Counted from the stretch's first letter, positions 1 through 13,059 are shown. The stretch is DNA of 64,000 nt from Pelodera strongyloides (GCA_036852015.1 JAANDG010000047.1:62001-126000), one strand, 5' to 3'. Numbers and translations: made by a program. The notes: generated by a model from the letters alone, not told the origin.

Positions 1-396
1 AAACAACCTATATATTTAAGCCAAAAAAAAATGTTTCCTCGTGAAACAAATAGTAATAGTACTTTTACGCAATTCTTCTCAAAGACGGGGGCAGCACGGG
101 GCAAATCCCGTGCCGGATTAGTCTGGCACGAATGCAATGTTGGGATTACTCGAATAGTACGGGAAAAGGACGGGTCTTCTTGTCGCAAAGATGACCTGAC
201 ACAACGTCTTGTATAACAATGACAGATGGGGGATTCATGTCCCCAAAAGTGTCGCGGGTAGAAAAAGCCCAGTGACCATATAATGATCTCTTATGATAAC
301 CGAAAGTCATGAATTTAGCAAAGCTGGGAATCGCAGAGCTCACCACCCTAGTATGTGAAAATTACATGATAGTTGTCTCCTCGTGATCTTGGAGCT

Positions 397-576
397 TTAA
401 AGCGAAACACCGGCCGGTTTTTGAAAAGCATTTCGTGGACAACTGAATTCTTACGTATTTATGCTAATTTACTCGAATTTAGCTCAATGTTTATTCTAAT
501 TTGTGCTCATTTGCATAAATAAGCTGCCTAAAGAGTACTCGATGCGTTTCAAAAACCGGCCGGTATTTCGCTTTAA
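397..576. repeat. TTAA palindromic element, family 1 (copy 1, complete)
   Basis: Defines the main family. It is about 180 bp, bounded by TTAA, with inverted ends TTAAAGCGAAATACCGG and their complement. The ends contain the self-palindrome ACCGGCCGGT followed by TTTTTGAAACGCATCG. The middle is AT-rich and asymmetric (TTATGCAAATGAACATAAATT on one strand in parts), so copies have an orientation. No ORF. This fits a non-autonomous MITE. TTAA targets are typical of piggyBac-type transposases, though no transposase is present here. Confidence 0.9.
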
Positions 577-3500
577 TATAAGATAAAAAAAACCTGAAAA
601 TAATTTCCATAAACATTATGTGAAACAACTAGTCATACATTCACACTCCTGCAAAAGATGTTGTGCCAGAAAAACCAAACAGTAGATTTTTCCGCTGTGA
701 GAGCTGGAGCATTAAATATTCAGGTTCTACTGGTGTTAATACAACGTTTTTCCCTCATTCCAGATTCCTCCACAAAAGGAAAAAAAATCAGGAAATGTTA
801 TTTTTCGTGGGCCTGTGCTCCTGAGCCATTTTAATCCAATTGAAATCAGTGAAGCGAAAAGGAAACACTAGCAATTTATTCAGGATTTGCTTGAGGCTGC
901 AATCAGAATATATAAAGAAGATATAAGGGAAATAGACAATGCAGTAAAGACAAACATAAGAATTGCTTCATATATGAAAAGGAAAAAGTAACACAATAAT
1001 AGAACGATTCAGACGTATTTGTACGTAATAAATTATTATAATGAGAACCATAATAAGGGTATATTTGTACAATTAGAAAAGTAGTAAAAATAAGCATGTA
1101 ATGAAAAAAGAAGAGTCGAAAACCGGCTACACCAAGTACAGCATCGGACAAGTCATTCACGATTTATGATTTACACATAAATAATCGTAATGGAAACAAA
1201 TAATGGTGTACGTAGAGAAGAACGGTGCACTAAGGCATGTATGTGTATAAAAAATGGCCAAAACGCATAGTTTGATATCTTTACCTTTAATCACCTTACT
1301 TACAAATGTGTTAGCTTTCTATTATCTACCTAATTCTTAGCGGTGCTCCAGAAAACGCTTTGTTATTGCCCTTCTACTGGTAATGCACCACATTTGGTTG
1401 TGTTAGAGTCAGCACGCTAATAGAATAGTCATGGTGTTTTCGGTGGGCCACATCTTGGCCTTTAGCTAGCGCATCTTGAGAAATGGCCATAGAATAATGG
1501 ACCTAACAGCCTGGAATAATAGATTCATTGCTGGGAAATGGGAATAAAGGAACCGGCTAGGGAATATCTTGCGGGATACAGAATGAGCGGTTACCAAAGA
1601 AACATGATGTGAACTTTGAATCTACTTGAATACTACATACTACTACTCTTGCGGACCATACACATGCATCTATGTTATGGACTATTTATGAGTGGGTGCG
1701 CTTCGCGGTACAGATTGCGCAATTCTTAATTTGCGCACACGCGCGAAGGCCTCTCATAACTACATATGATTATTAGACAGCTGGCGCTAAGACGTTATTA
1801 TGCAAATGTCACAGATTGACACTGTGAATATAATTAGAGGGACGACTTGCGTGTTTTGAGATGCTTCAAACCTTCGACAAATTGTCTAACCTGTAAATTA
1901 TTACGGATAATTGTCCGAATTTGCCTTCGAATATTGCATAGAACCGTTCTTGAATCATTATTTATTTATTTATTTATTTCTCTAAGATTGGTATTATTTT
2001 TTGCAAAAATAGGTAGCACAACTTTCAGTAATGCTAAACGTATGCCAGCACTAAAAAAGAGAAAAAAAATGTCGTAGGACCAGCCTAGAACGGCAACCAT
2101 TGGAGTTCCCAAAAGGGTACCAAATTGGGGCCCTAGGGTATGCTTATGGTTAGTTTAGCTTAGTGTTTCGGTGCTTGGTTTCTACTTACTACAACTAAAT
2201 GTGGGAAAAGGGTTGTTCTGTGCTAGACCAAAATTCATATCTTGATCTTAACATTTAATTGCCATTTAATTGGCTAACGTATTATTTATTATGAACCACG
2301 CATTTTCAAGCATTCTACATGTTATACTGCAAAACACAGGTAGATAATACATTTGAAAACAAAAAATGTACTATGATATTCATCAAGAGCCACAAAATAA
2401 AGAAAAAAGAAAGCTAGCCACTAGCTTAGAAGGTTCCAAAAAATCCCCTAAAAAGCCGGCAGTTAATCGCCGGAAATGGTGCCATTGGTGTACATTTTCC
2501 CGTTTGAGGAAAGGGTGGGCATTAGGATACATACCCCAGTGGTGTGCACGGCGGGCCCGATCCTACAATTGAATAAAGCGTCAGTGCGGGAGAGACAACA
2601 CGAACCGGCGAGATACGCACACTAGTGTACGTAAATGAACGGGCCACGCTTCTGAAATTCTACACCACTTGACAGCGAAGGCTGAAGCTGAAGTGGCGTA
2701 TACGCAACGAGGAAACGGAATCACATGCTAATTCGAATTTTAGAAGGGAATTTCGGGAATAAAGAATCCAAGAATTACTTGAGGACAGAAAAGTTCAGAA
2801 TGTTTAACTATGTAGTCACGACCACAAGGTGACATGATGTGTGCAAAATATTCCGATTAAAGAAAAAATGGCCATGCCAAGTTAGATTTTTCAGTATTGT
2901 AAGCCGTTTGCTGTATAAATGAATATAATCGAATTTACTGTATATATTAAATGGTTGGTTCTTACGATGAATAAAGTTGCATAAGTAGCATAAATAAGGC
3001 ATGCATAAGGCAATACAATTTTTTTTGTTTACTTGTTTCGTACCTTTCCTCGTTTTAAATTCTTTCAGCTTTAGTTTAGAAGTCTCAGAGGCTTAATGGA
3101 CTATACACCCGGACACCCCTGGACACTTACTGGAGACCTGGATACCCATGGGCACCCTTGGACACCAATGGACACCCTTGGACACCAATGGACACCCTTG
3201 GACACCAATGGACACCCTTGGACACCAATGGACACCCTTGGACACCATTACTCTTAGTTGACTTATCTAATTTGGCATTGAGGAGGAAGGCTCCACTCAT
3301 TTATTTTTTCATGCAAGGCGTATCTTTAAATAATGTCCTTCTTGCATAAATAGTGATTCACGAGACCTCATCCTTTGGAACCGCTTTTCTTCTATAAAAA
3401 CGTGAATCGCAAAATATTTCTGCAATGCTTAGCGATAAGGTGCCTTGCGATAAGAGCCGCATTAAACACACAGTTTTAGGGCGTATTAAAGACTTACGTC

Positions 3501-4400
3501 TTTCGCATAGTTTTTCCATGTTTCAATGTTTTATGTTGAACTATTTTCTACATTCCTTTGGGATAGTTTTACCTGATAATTACTGCATTAATGTCTGAAG
3601 TCAAACGGCACGGCGTTATCTTTATGTTACATGTTACAATAAACTGATCGTAAAACACGCCCTGGATCATAAGAGCCTAAAGCAAAAGCTGTACTTTGAA
3701 GAATTGACTTTGGATAGCACATTTTTACTTTTTTTCACAGCAGTATGATATGAGACTCGTTTTGCGAAACTTGTGTTTGACAACTGAATCTATTTGCAAA
3801 TTTGTGCAATTTTGTGCATTTTGGCACAGAATGGAATATGATAGATGGAAATATAGGTGCCCAGCGGTATGTTTCAAAAACACGTGCCGTAACACTTTTA
3901 TAACAGAAATATTTCGCGGTTTTCTGATTATCTAGCAGTAAGTTTACTTGTAAGTATGAGCGTTGATATTAGACATATTTTAACCGTACGCGCATTTTTA
4001 GATGACGTGACCGTTTAGAAATTCAATGCATGGCTTAGCATTCCACCTTTTATCAAAGATATATTTTTATTACTGTTTGCATTGCTGCAGAAAAAAAGGA
4101 AAGAAAAGTGTCGTAAGCTAAAGACAGTCCTGCATTTCATCTTTTATTTAACATGTTTCGATAAATATCTACACAATTTTACTGTAGTTGTAGTCTTGTA
4201 AGACTGGCTTACACTGGTATGATTTTATTGTTTTATATTTTTCTTATTATTTTCTCATAAAAGGATTTTTTGTTTAGTCTCTTCCGATTTTTCAACTTTC
4301 ATTTCAAACTCGAACTTACAAACTCCATGGAGGCTAAAAAAACATCAAATCTTTTTTAGTGAAATTGTGCGTCAACAGGAAAAAACTCTATTTATTTAGT
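577..4400. other. Gene-free AT-rich stretch
   Basis: Only the minisatellite at 3110-3248 stands out. Short ORFs here lack splice context or recognisable similarity. Confidence 0.6.
3110..3248. repeat. Minisatellite, 20-bp unit GGACACCAATGGACACCCTT
   Basis: Four to five near-perfect 20-bp units from about 3151, preceded by degenerate units. An ORF through it (MDTNGHPWTP...) is a consequence of the repeat and is not called as a gene. Confidence 0.9.
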
Positions 4401-4410
4401 TTTTCAGAAA
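4401..4410 (+). promoter_or_regulatory. Probable trans-splice (or 3' splice) acceptor before the kinase-like gene
   Basis: TTTTCAG ends at 4407 and is followed by AAA and the start codon at 4411. In nematodes this arrangement usually marks spliced-leader addition. A cis intron in the 5' UTR would look the same. Confidence 0.55.
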
Positions 4411-7400
4411 ATGAGCATTGCCAGCGTGGCAGCTGAACAAATCGGTCTAACAGAGTACAAGGTACAGATACTCTTTACTCTTTACGGCGAAATAACGGCC
4501 GGTTTTTGAAACGCATCGTGTACCACATTCTTATATACTTATGCTAAATAGCTCGAATTTAGCTGGATTTTTTATTCGAATTTAGCATGCGCTACATACT
4601 AATGCTGGTCTACACGATGTGTTTCAAAAATCGACTGGTTTTTCACTTTAGGAATCAGTTCCTTCATTCAATGGTAATGGTGTTCGCATAAAAATTCAAA
4701 CGTATGCATTGTTTCTCGTTGGCCATGAGCAGATGAGTTCCGAGTGAAAAATTGCTCGAAGCCTTCGGCAGCCAATAGAGTTTAGAGAGTACCTTTATTC
4801 ATTTTCTTAAAAATGAAAATCAGTTGAATCACACTGAAGTTCAAGTTCATTGACGAAATATTGATTTTACAGATTGGAGAAGCTGAAACAACTGAAAGTG
4901 GAGTGACGAAAATATGTCTAAAGGTTTGATATGTTGAGAATTTGTTTAGCTGATGATAATATAAGAATAATAATTTCTATCACATATTGGCTCGTATCGG
5001 TATCGTAGTAGTCGTGGTCTCAATGTTTACATCAACACACGAGTAACAATTGTCTTTGTGCTGTGGTCATTCTTGTGTGTGTTATGGATAAAGAATGTGG
5101 CTAAATATTTATGTTCTATCTATACACATAGTATTCAACTATTAACAAAATGAAGGATGGGCGCCCTCGTATTATGGCCCTTGACGCGCCGCGACCCAAC
5201 TAACATGATGTAGATACGCAGAAAGGAGTAAGCAGCTGATTGTGGTAAAAAGTTGATATTGATAGAAATAAGCTGAACACATCCCTTACACTGGGTTGGG
5301 TTGTGGCGCTTGTTAGTCTTTATTGTTAGACTTGTTTTACAGTCGACCTTGTTTCAAAATTCTACTACTTTCTTCAAGCTTTTCAACTAGGCTTATAATA
5401 TTTGCCTGTTTTTCACTGTTCGTTACCTATAGAACCTGTTGAACATCTCAGATAACCTGAGAATTTTTCAATATAATGATTTGCTCTCTCCTGACCAGTT
5501 AAAGCGAAATACCGGCCGGTTTTTAAAACGCGTCGAGTACACCAGCATTCCTATGCAGCATATGCAAATAAACACAAATTAGAATAAAAAGCGAGCTAAA
5601 TTCGAGCAAATTAGCATAAATACGTAAGAATTCAGTTGTCCACGATGCGTTTCAAAAATCGGCCGGTATTTCATACGATATTCTAAATGTTTTCAGGCTG
5701 ATAATCAAACTCTCTACTACGTCTATGTCGTCGAGGAAGTGGAGGAAACCGACACTGCCGAGCAAGCTGCTGTGCTGGTGAGAATAAATTTTTAAAGGGA
5801 CAGGCCCATAAAAGTAAACCTATATTCACGAAACGTTCATAATGTATATAAAGCATTTTTACTACATTATATACAACCCAAATTGCACCTAAACTCACCC
5901 CGGGGGAACTTTTTCCGATGAGCTCATCGTATATGTATACCGTAAAGCTTCAGATTTCTTTTAATTTCATGATAAATTTGCATAGACAGCTTCGATCTCT
6001 GCAGTTTTACGGTATACATATACGATGAGCGCATCGGAAAAAGTCCTCGAGGGTGAGAGTGGGTGAAATTTGGTTTGTATATATTGTAATAAAAATGCTT
6101 TATATACATTATGAACATTTCGCAAATATAGATTTACTTTGATGGGCCTGTCCCTTTAAAGCGGTATGACACGTGATGATACCATTCCCATGTGCCCTTC
6201 TGTGCCGAAAGGGACCAAAGTGCGCATAATGGAACATAGTTAGACATGGCCAATACATTGTCCATGCGAACCATAAAATCTACAATCTCTCCGCTGCCAA
6301 AACCAGAACTGTGTATAACGTACAAAAAGTTTAGTGAGAGCTCAAAGCAAAACTCGTAGGTGCAATAACTTGGCTATAAAAATAAAATAACAATTTCGAG
6401 CAGCACAAGGAACGAAAAAAAGTTGAGATAACATTTTAACATGTGTCATTACCTTACACGGAAATACCTTCTTCCTAAAATAGCGTTATATAAAGGTTTA
6501 TTGGGGATATGCAATTAACACATCTCAAAAAGGTGACCCTAAGTTAACCACGCTTCACAACGCAGTACACTGACAAGGGACCAAACTACAAACAAAAGCA
6601 CACGAAAACTAAGCATAATCAAAATCATAATAAGAGCACTAAACATAAATTAAATTAAATTAAAGTTAGTTTGCAATTAACGAAAAATAAATAAATAAAT
6701 TTAGGCTGGGTTCTACAATTCCCGATTTTTCTTCGAATTCCTTGTGGCACACAAACAAAAGGCACAATTCGGACAAATAATAACCTCATTCAGCATTGAA
6801 GATGGGGAGAAGAACTTTTCGGTAAGCTGTAATAATTGTTTTTGTTAAAGCGAAATACCGGCCGGTTTTTGAAACACACCTAGTACCTAGTACACCAGCA
6901 TTCTTATGCAGCTTATGCAAATGAACATAAATTAGAATCGAGCTAAATTCGAGTAAATTAGCCTGAATACCTAATACGTAAGAATTCAGTTGTCCACGAT
7001 GCGTTTCAAAAACCGGCCTTTTTTCGCTTTAAATTGGTCAAATTAGGATCTTACGTCCTTTATCTGAACTTGTGTGGCAACGAACTGAAAGGAAATTAAT
7101 AATATTTCTGGCCATTAGTGATACCTTTCTTTTGAAACATTCCATTATTTGGGCGAGCACAGTTTCACCATGACATCAAAGAACACACAACCGATGCACG
7201 TAAAATAAACTAATTTTATTAGGTTTACGTAGTACGCAACCGCGCCAACAACGTTTACACAGAAATAAGCCTGGAACAACTGAATGAAGTAGCTGAGGAA
7301 ATGGGACGATTACATGCAATTGGGTAGTGTATTTTATATTATGATATACTTTGCATTTGTAATCTTGTACTGTAACTCTTTACGTTAAGAAATGTGTTAT

Positions 7401-10400
7401 CCTTATAGTATTGTTATACGTAGCGTATGAAGACTGACATCAAGGTCATTGTGTTGAACTGAACGCAAGCAAGACTGTAGGGTATTCCTTACTTCCCCCA
7501 GTGTCTTTGATTCTAGGGCGTTTAGTCCCTAGTGCTAGGGACCAAGCCTAATCACTCTTCATCCGTTAGATCCAAGTAAAGAAATCTTAAATTATCAACA
7601 AGCGGCTGAAAGTAGTAATCCTGAATCCTGCGACTTAATTAGTAATTAGTAAATCAATAGTCCTATTTTTTTTTCAGTTTCGGATCACGTGACGCACAAT
7701 TCCGAGAAACGGTCATGGAAAACCATAAGGTACTAGATTATAGTAATTTATCACTCGAGTTTGGAGGTTGTAGTTGGTCATGCGTATTGTTTTCATTTCA
7801 AAATAACACTTCGCGATGTCCCCACACAATTCCTGACGGAGATGAAAATAAATAATTGCCACGTTGTCTAGAGGAGAGAGATTACCTACAAACTTTTATA
7901 TTCCAAATTCCTAGAATAAAAAAAAACAATAAAAAAAAACTATAATGTATAGTCTACTCATTATAAAGAGTGGAGCGTGTGAGACGTAGGAGAGTTCGCA
8001 TTTGAACGAAAACGAAACAAATCTTGATTAGAACAACGACATACGTTTCGCAAATACTGTAAATATCGTAACCGGTTATTTCGAACATTTATATACATTC
8101 CCTGGGTGTCGATAATGCAAATATAATTTAAAAAAAAGAAAAAAAAGATTAAACATTTAGGTGATCGACATCGCTCGTTCCGAACGTTTGGCCATATCAT
8201 TGGATTCACAACTTCTCACTCTTTCTACAGAAAACGCCGCATATTTCACGAGTGCGGAAGGATTAGCAGACAAGGTTGGTTTTGAAGAAAATTGTTATGC
8301 TGGTTGTAGCCTTTTATCATCATCCCGTCTACCATTTTGGTGAATTATTTATGATTTATGGGACGCAGTGTCGTGCAGATAAGGCTTCAAAAGTATGTGC
8401 GGCTCAAACATGGCGAACATGTTTGTAGGTTTTTGATTGTGAGGCCAATTCTCTAGTTCTTTTTCTATATATTTCTAACAAAGTTAAAGCGCAATACTGG
8501 CCGGTTTTTGAAACACATAGAGTATACCAGCTTCTTATACAGCTTATGCAATGAATATACAACAGAACAAAAGTCGGCCTAAATTCGAGCAACTTTGCAT
8601 AAATACGTAAGAATTCAGCCGTCCGGCGTTTCAAAAACCGGCCCGCATTTCGCTTTAATTTCTTTCAGGTGAAGTCGCTCTTGCAATGGAGGAATCGAAA
8701 TTCTGGAAATTCTGAGGAAGACGACGTTGAATCGGTTCTATGCCACGGAAATCTCACTTACAAAACGCTTCGATTCGACGGAAAGGGGAAATTGAGCGAC
8801 ATTGCTGATTGGGATGTGAGTTTTAGATCGTGATTCCCGCAACGTGTAAATTGGCGTGCAAGCCGCAACATTACGGCGTGCATGTGGCGTGGAAAGAGGA
8901 GGCACGTAGTTGGGTTCTGGCGTGCAAGATACCCGTCGTAACGTTCCAGATAGACTCTGGAAAATATCTGGTGACCATGTGGTGACCAGTTGACTACTTT
9001 TCTTGAAAATCTGGTCACGACAAGGACGCCAAGTGGTCACCAAATGGTTGGCCCACGAAAAAATGGGATAGTGAAGTGAAATATACATATATTTCTAAGT
9101 TTCCACCCTTGCCGCTTGTATTGTACTGACTGGTTATTTCCTTCAAACTTTTCAGTCCGTTGCGCATGATCCAGTGACTAGTTTCTCTTAACCGAATTCA
9201 TGTTGAAGAAACAAAAATATTTTTATTTCAATTTCAACATGAATTAAGGTAGAATTATATAAAATAAAATAAATATTTCTCCTTTCAGTCTGTTCACTTC
9301 GGTTGTCCCGGTGAAGATCTATCAAATCTGATTATTTCGTCAACGTCCACCAGCTTCAGAAGAAAGCACTTCATGAAGGTTAGATGAACTCATTACAATA
9401 CGCGACAAAACATGGGCTGAGCCGGGGATTGAACCCGGGACCTCTCGCACCCTAAGCGAGAATCATACCACTAGACCACTCAGCCGACGTCTTTATCAAG
9501 GAGCTGGAAAATTTCTTAGGAGCGCTTTATAATCTCTAAAAATGAAAAAAAAAATTGGGCTGAGCCGGGGATTGAACCCGGGACCTCTCGCACCCTAAGC
9601 GAGAATCATACCACTAGACCACTCAGCCGACGGATGATACACTACAAGATCCAGGGAATGCCTAAAAGGCGCAGGAACAGGTTCGCAGCTTCGCGCAACC
9701 TATGCTTTTGCTTTTGTGTGGGAGTTTCTGCGCGCCGAAACAATCTTTCGCACGTCGAAACCCCGCCCCCATCTCTCTCTCTTTCTCTATCTCTCTTTTC
9801 TGTTCTTGTAAAATAAACTGTCTCTAACAACGTGTGTAATATATTGTATTTCAGGTTTTCCGAAGTTACTACTACACGTTGGTTGATCTCCGAGCTCCAA
9901 AGTTTAAACTTGACCACTTAAAGAAAGCCTTCCAGAAGGCACACACAAATGCAGTGCTCTTCGGGTGAGCATTTATGATTTATGATCTAACTTAACTTCT
10001 AGTCGCTTATTAAAGCGAAATACCTGCCGGTTTTTGAAACGTACCGTGTACAACTTGATTCGTATGCAGTCTATACAAATGAGCATAAATTAGAATAAAA
10101 AATCGAGCTAAATTCGAGCAAATTAGCATAAGTACATAAGAATTCAGTTGAACACGATACGTTTCAAAAACCGACTGATATTTCGCTTTAAAGGGTTCAA
10201 ATTACCCCTATTTTTGATGACTCCATCGGATTCTCCGTTTCAAATATAGTAGGCTGAATTTTTTTCCAATTTTCAGTCGCAAAATTCACGCAGTATTCAG
10301 CAATTTACCATGGCCAGCCATACCCAACTATCTATCGCAGTTGTCACGCCCCTTCGCGCTAATTGGGCAACATCGCAATTGCCACGCCCAATAGAGCATA

Positions 10401-11047
10401 TTGCCCAATGAGCGCGGAGGGGCGTGACAACTGCGATAAATAGTTGGGTATGGCTGGCCATGGTAAATTGCTGAATACTGCGTGAATTTTGCGACTGAAA
10501 ATTGGAAAAAAATTCAGCCTACTATACTTGAAACGGAGAATCCGATGGAGTCATCAAAAATAAGGGTAATTTGAAATGGGCCTGACCCTTTAATACACGT
10601 CATTTTGTACAACAACATAAATCTTTCAGAATCGAACCCCTCATCGAATTGCTGTCCGCCCCAATCGCTGAAAAGAACAGACAGGTACCATTTGATTTAT
10701 TGATTGAAGGACACCATTTTGTAACAGGCGCGGCATAAGTGCCACAAGTGCGCCACTTGCGAACTTCCATAGGGGACTCCATTTTGCGCGTCCACTGCGC
10801 TTGTAATATTTGTTGAGTAACTAGTCATAAAAAGCTATACTCTTTGGTTACGGTATCTTTCACTATTCATTTTGTTCAAGGTCTTTGTCTTTATTAATAA
10901 TAATAAACTAAATTCTATCTGACACTGACTTACCGTATTTAGGAATTCTGCACTCGTTGGGAAACTGCTCTGGATGATGCAATCTATTTCCTTTCACAGG
11001 AATATGTCAGCGATGATGAGGACTGTTTCTTCAAGTCAATTGATTAA
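4411..11047 (+). CDS. CHK/DUF1679 (EcKinase-like) protein, probable pseudokinase, 318 aa
   Basis: Eleven exons join in frame: 4411-4461, 4873-4923, 5697-5777, 7223-7323, 7678-7729, 8161-8274, 8669-8815, 9289-9378, 9855-9964, 10630-10684, 10943-11047 (TAA). The start is the first ATG after a TTTTTCAG acceptor. The C-terminal half fits the CHK kinase-like family (DUF1679, related to ecdysteroid and choline kinases): [18 protein letters not shown] in exon 4, [11 protein letters not shown] at residues 176-186, [17 protein letters not shown] at about 194-210, then SFRRKHF and [10 protein letters not shown]. The family normally has an HGD-x4-N catalytic loop and an IDWQ metal-binding motif. Here the loop Asp is N178, the later Asn is T183, and only the DW Asp (D197) remains. 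At 318 residues it is shorter than typical members (around 400), and the N-lobe looks reduced. A catalytically dead or altered phosphotransferase is inferred. Several introns contain palindromic elements and one contains two tRNA genes. Confidence 0.82.
4481..4650. repeat. Family 1 palindrome, copy 2 (diverged ends)
   Basis: Ends read TTTACGGCGAAATAACGG and ...TTTTTCACTTTA. It starts 19 nt after the donor of kinase-gene exon 1. Confidence 0.8.
5499..5680. repeat. Family 1 palindrome, copy 3
   Basis: The left end is intact and the right terminal CGCTTTAA has decayed (TTTCATACGATA). It stops about 16 nt before kinase-gene exon 3. Confidence 0.85.
5792..6159. repeat. TTAA palindromic element, family 2 (GGGACAGGCCCAT), copy 1
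   Basis: Starts TTAAAGGGACAGGCCCAT and ends with ATGGGCCTGTCCCTTTAA-type sequence. The two arms match over more than 120 bp, so the transcript could fold as a long hairpin. It begins 14 nt after the donor of kinase-gene exon 3, and its last TTAA is the first of an adjoining element. Confidence 0.85.
6156..6340. repeat. Partial element of the GCGGTATGACACGTG type
   Basis: Begins TTAAAGCGGTATGACACGTG directly on the TTAA that closes the preceding palindrome. A matching right end was not found, so the right limit is approximate. Confidence 0.45.
6845..7032. repeat. Family 1 palindrome, copy 4
   Basis: Complete, about 188 bp, with a small internal duplication (CACACCTAGTACCTAGTACACC). Lies in kinase-gene intron 3. 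Confidence 0.9.
8484..8658. repeat. Family 1 palindrome, copy 5, abutting a 3' splice site
   Basis: The right TTAA ends at 8658, and the next ten bases (TTTCTTTCAG) are the whole acceptor of exon 7 (8669). Confidence 0.9.
9414..9485 (-). tRNA. tRNA-Pro (anticodon AGG), copy 1
   Basis: A 72-nt cloverleaf on the minus strand. The acceptor stem pairs GGCTGAG with CTCAGCC. The anticodon stem CTCGC/GCGAG holds the loop TTAGGGT, giving anticodon AGG. The B box is GGTTCAATC. A T run lies just past the 3' end on the transcribed strand. It sits antisense in the intron between exons 8 and 9 of the kinase-like gene. Confidence 0.95.
9557..9628 (-). tRNA. tRNA-Pro (anticodon AGG), copy 2
   Basis: Identical over its 72 nt to the copy 143 bp away, in the same orientation, with a long A run at 9548-9554 acting as the poly-T terminator on the minus strand. 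Similarity stops a few bases outside the gene, so the duplication unit is little more than the tRNA itself. Confidence 0.95.
10010..10191. repeat. Family 1 palindrome, copy 6
   Basis: Complete. It starts 45 nt after the donor of exon 9 and shares its closing TTAA with the next palindrome. Confidence 0.9.
10188..10593. repeat. Long TTAA palindrome (family 3), about 406 bp
   Basis: Begins TTAAAGGGTTCAAATTACCC and ends with the near-perfect complement. The arms match over about 180 bp, including CCATGGCCAGCCATACCC on both sides. No ORF. Confidence 0.85.
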
Positions 11048-11187
11048 GTTTTAAAATATTGGTAACTCGATTTCCAATTATCGAGTAATTGCCTTTTTTT
11101 TAATGACCGAGTAATATTTTTCCATTTTCCGGTCAATTATTGATTGATGTAATTGCTAATCGATTGTTTTAATTGACTATTTATTTA

Positions 11188-11430
11188 GGGCGCATTCGAG
11201 TTGGACATTTTCCGGAAAAGAAAAGAAAAAAGTGGTTCGAGATGGACACCCAGAAAAAAAATAATACACGCAAAATAATTGTCGAAAATGCAATTGTACC
11301 GTAATTGAAACTAAAATCAATCGATCATTTGTATGTGTATGCGTGGCAATTGCATACTTTTCTGGTGAAATCCATCTCGAACCAAAAGTTTTCTTTTCTT
11401 TTCCGGAAAATGTCCAACTCGAATGCGCCC
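11188..11430. repeat. Inverted-repeat element, about 243 bp, 3' of the kinase-like gene
   Basis: GGGCGCATTCGAGTTGGACA at the left is complemented at 11411-11430. The arms extend about 60 bp with minor gaps around a unique centre. The ends differ from the TTAA families. Confidence 0.75.
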
Positions 11431-11929
11431 TTACTGTTGTGAGAACTATAATTTCCAATTCCCGTTATCAAACAAGTTATCCCCCAGAAACCATACCTAC
11501 CGAATTGCTTTGGAGAATGTTTACTGTAAAAATGATTTTTCATAAACAAAAACTGAGACTGTATAATACCTTCTAATTTCTCGCATTCTTTCTGTGAGCC
11601 CTCGTATAGTATTTGTACCCAGCTCCAACACCCACCCACCAAATTCACTCCATACTTCTAGTCGCCTTATTGCATGTACAAAAAGTTTTAAAATCATTAC
11701 GTATTGTTTAATATTTGAATTAACAACAATAATTTCTGTAATTTTAATAAACAGGTTAAAAATTTTTTCGTGCACAAAGTTTACAAAGACTAAAACAAGC
11801 CTATGATCACTAGGCGCAGGCTTGGGCTTATAATCGGACACAGGTTTTCAGTAAAAAAGGAAAAAAAAGGAAAAAAAAGGCAAAAAAAAATATAGCCAAA
11901 TTGTGGATGCTACTGAACACAAACTCAAC

Positions 11930-12010
11930 GGTCATCGGTTAGTGTAGTGGATAGGGGTTCTGACTGCTAAAAGGAAGGTCACGGGTTCGAATCTCCCCCG
12001 CGGAAACTAC
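11930..12010 (+). repeat. tRNA-like pol III segment (tRNA pseudogene or SINE head)
   Basis: An A-box-like TAGTGTAGTGG and, about 40 nt later, a perfect B box GGTTCGAATC are spaced as in a tRNA. The acceptor and T stems do not pair properly (the T stem would be GGG against CTC), so it is not a functional tRNA. A tRNA-derived SINE or decayed tRNA is the best reading. No clear element tail was found downstream. Confidence 0.45.
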
Positions 12011-13059
12011 AACGTCGCGAGGACTCCAAACTAGAAATCCATCCGCTGTTCGATTCCGTCGTCGAGCGCGTTTTTCTGGTAACAAACTTAAATCCAATCA
12101 AAAACCAACTATATACCTTGGTCACTAAATTCCAAAAATTGAACTTGTGTTCCCGTAGAAAACTAAGAAAAAAGAACGTCTAGTACATAAGAATATACAT
12201 ACGAAGGGTGGTGGTTTACAAATTGTCTAGTGATGCATAAGTAAGGCAACCTGGAACACTGAAGCCTTTTTGAAGAATACAAGTTGCATTCAAAAGTGCA
12301 ATCTCATGAACTTCTTATAATTTTCTACTGGTTTATTAATAAATAAATAGTATACATTTGGACAACATTACTGAGAATTTTTCCTTGCATTTTTGGAATT
12401 TAGCAAATTTTGTTGTGGAAATGCGTTCATTACGATGGTGTGTAATTCTAGCGAAATCCGAATTATGGGCAAATTTTTCACTTATTTGTCTACATATGAA
12501 CTATAGAGGACTCTTTGCTGAGCCGGCACTCTCAGTCACATTCATCTTTCGTCCATTTGTTGAGGAAATAAATATAAATAATTAGGTGAGCCGCTGGCGC
12601 GCCAGCGTTGCGCCGCGCCACACATGCTCGAACAGAATTCGTTCATAGAGTCGTGACTCGTGACAGCGCTGTTTCGTTGTCATACCCAATGTCGATCGGT
12701 TACATAAGTTTATATCTTTGTTTTTGTGACGTTTTCCTCTAGAAGTATGTGAATGGTTACGTACCCTAGACATTTCTGAGTGACAGCACTATTATACATG
12801 TCATCAAAGCAATGCGGATATACGTACGCACAAGAAAGAATACGCATACATAAGACAAGGATAACTTCCATGTTCGTCAGCTTAATAAGTCTGGCCCATA
12901 GCGTGTAATATTGCAAAAAACACCATTAAAAACTGCGTCAAATTATGTCAAAGTTACGGTTGGTGCCTAATATATAATGACGTCCATTGCCAGCACACAA
13001 AATGGTGCTACCATAACGATAAATAAATAAATACATTTTCCTTTTTTTCTTTATTTCTT

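Noticed and set aside
903..1160. 85-codon hydrophobic frame on the minus strand (MNDLSDAVLGVAGFRLF...)
   Set aside because: Could suggest a receptor exon, but AT-rich DNA readily gives hydrophobic frames, and no neighbouring exons in phase were found.
3158..3349. Frame rich in MDTNGHPWTP repeats
   Set aside because: A 20-bp minisatellite read through in frame; no start context or downstream exon.
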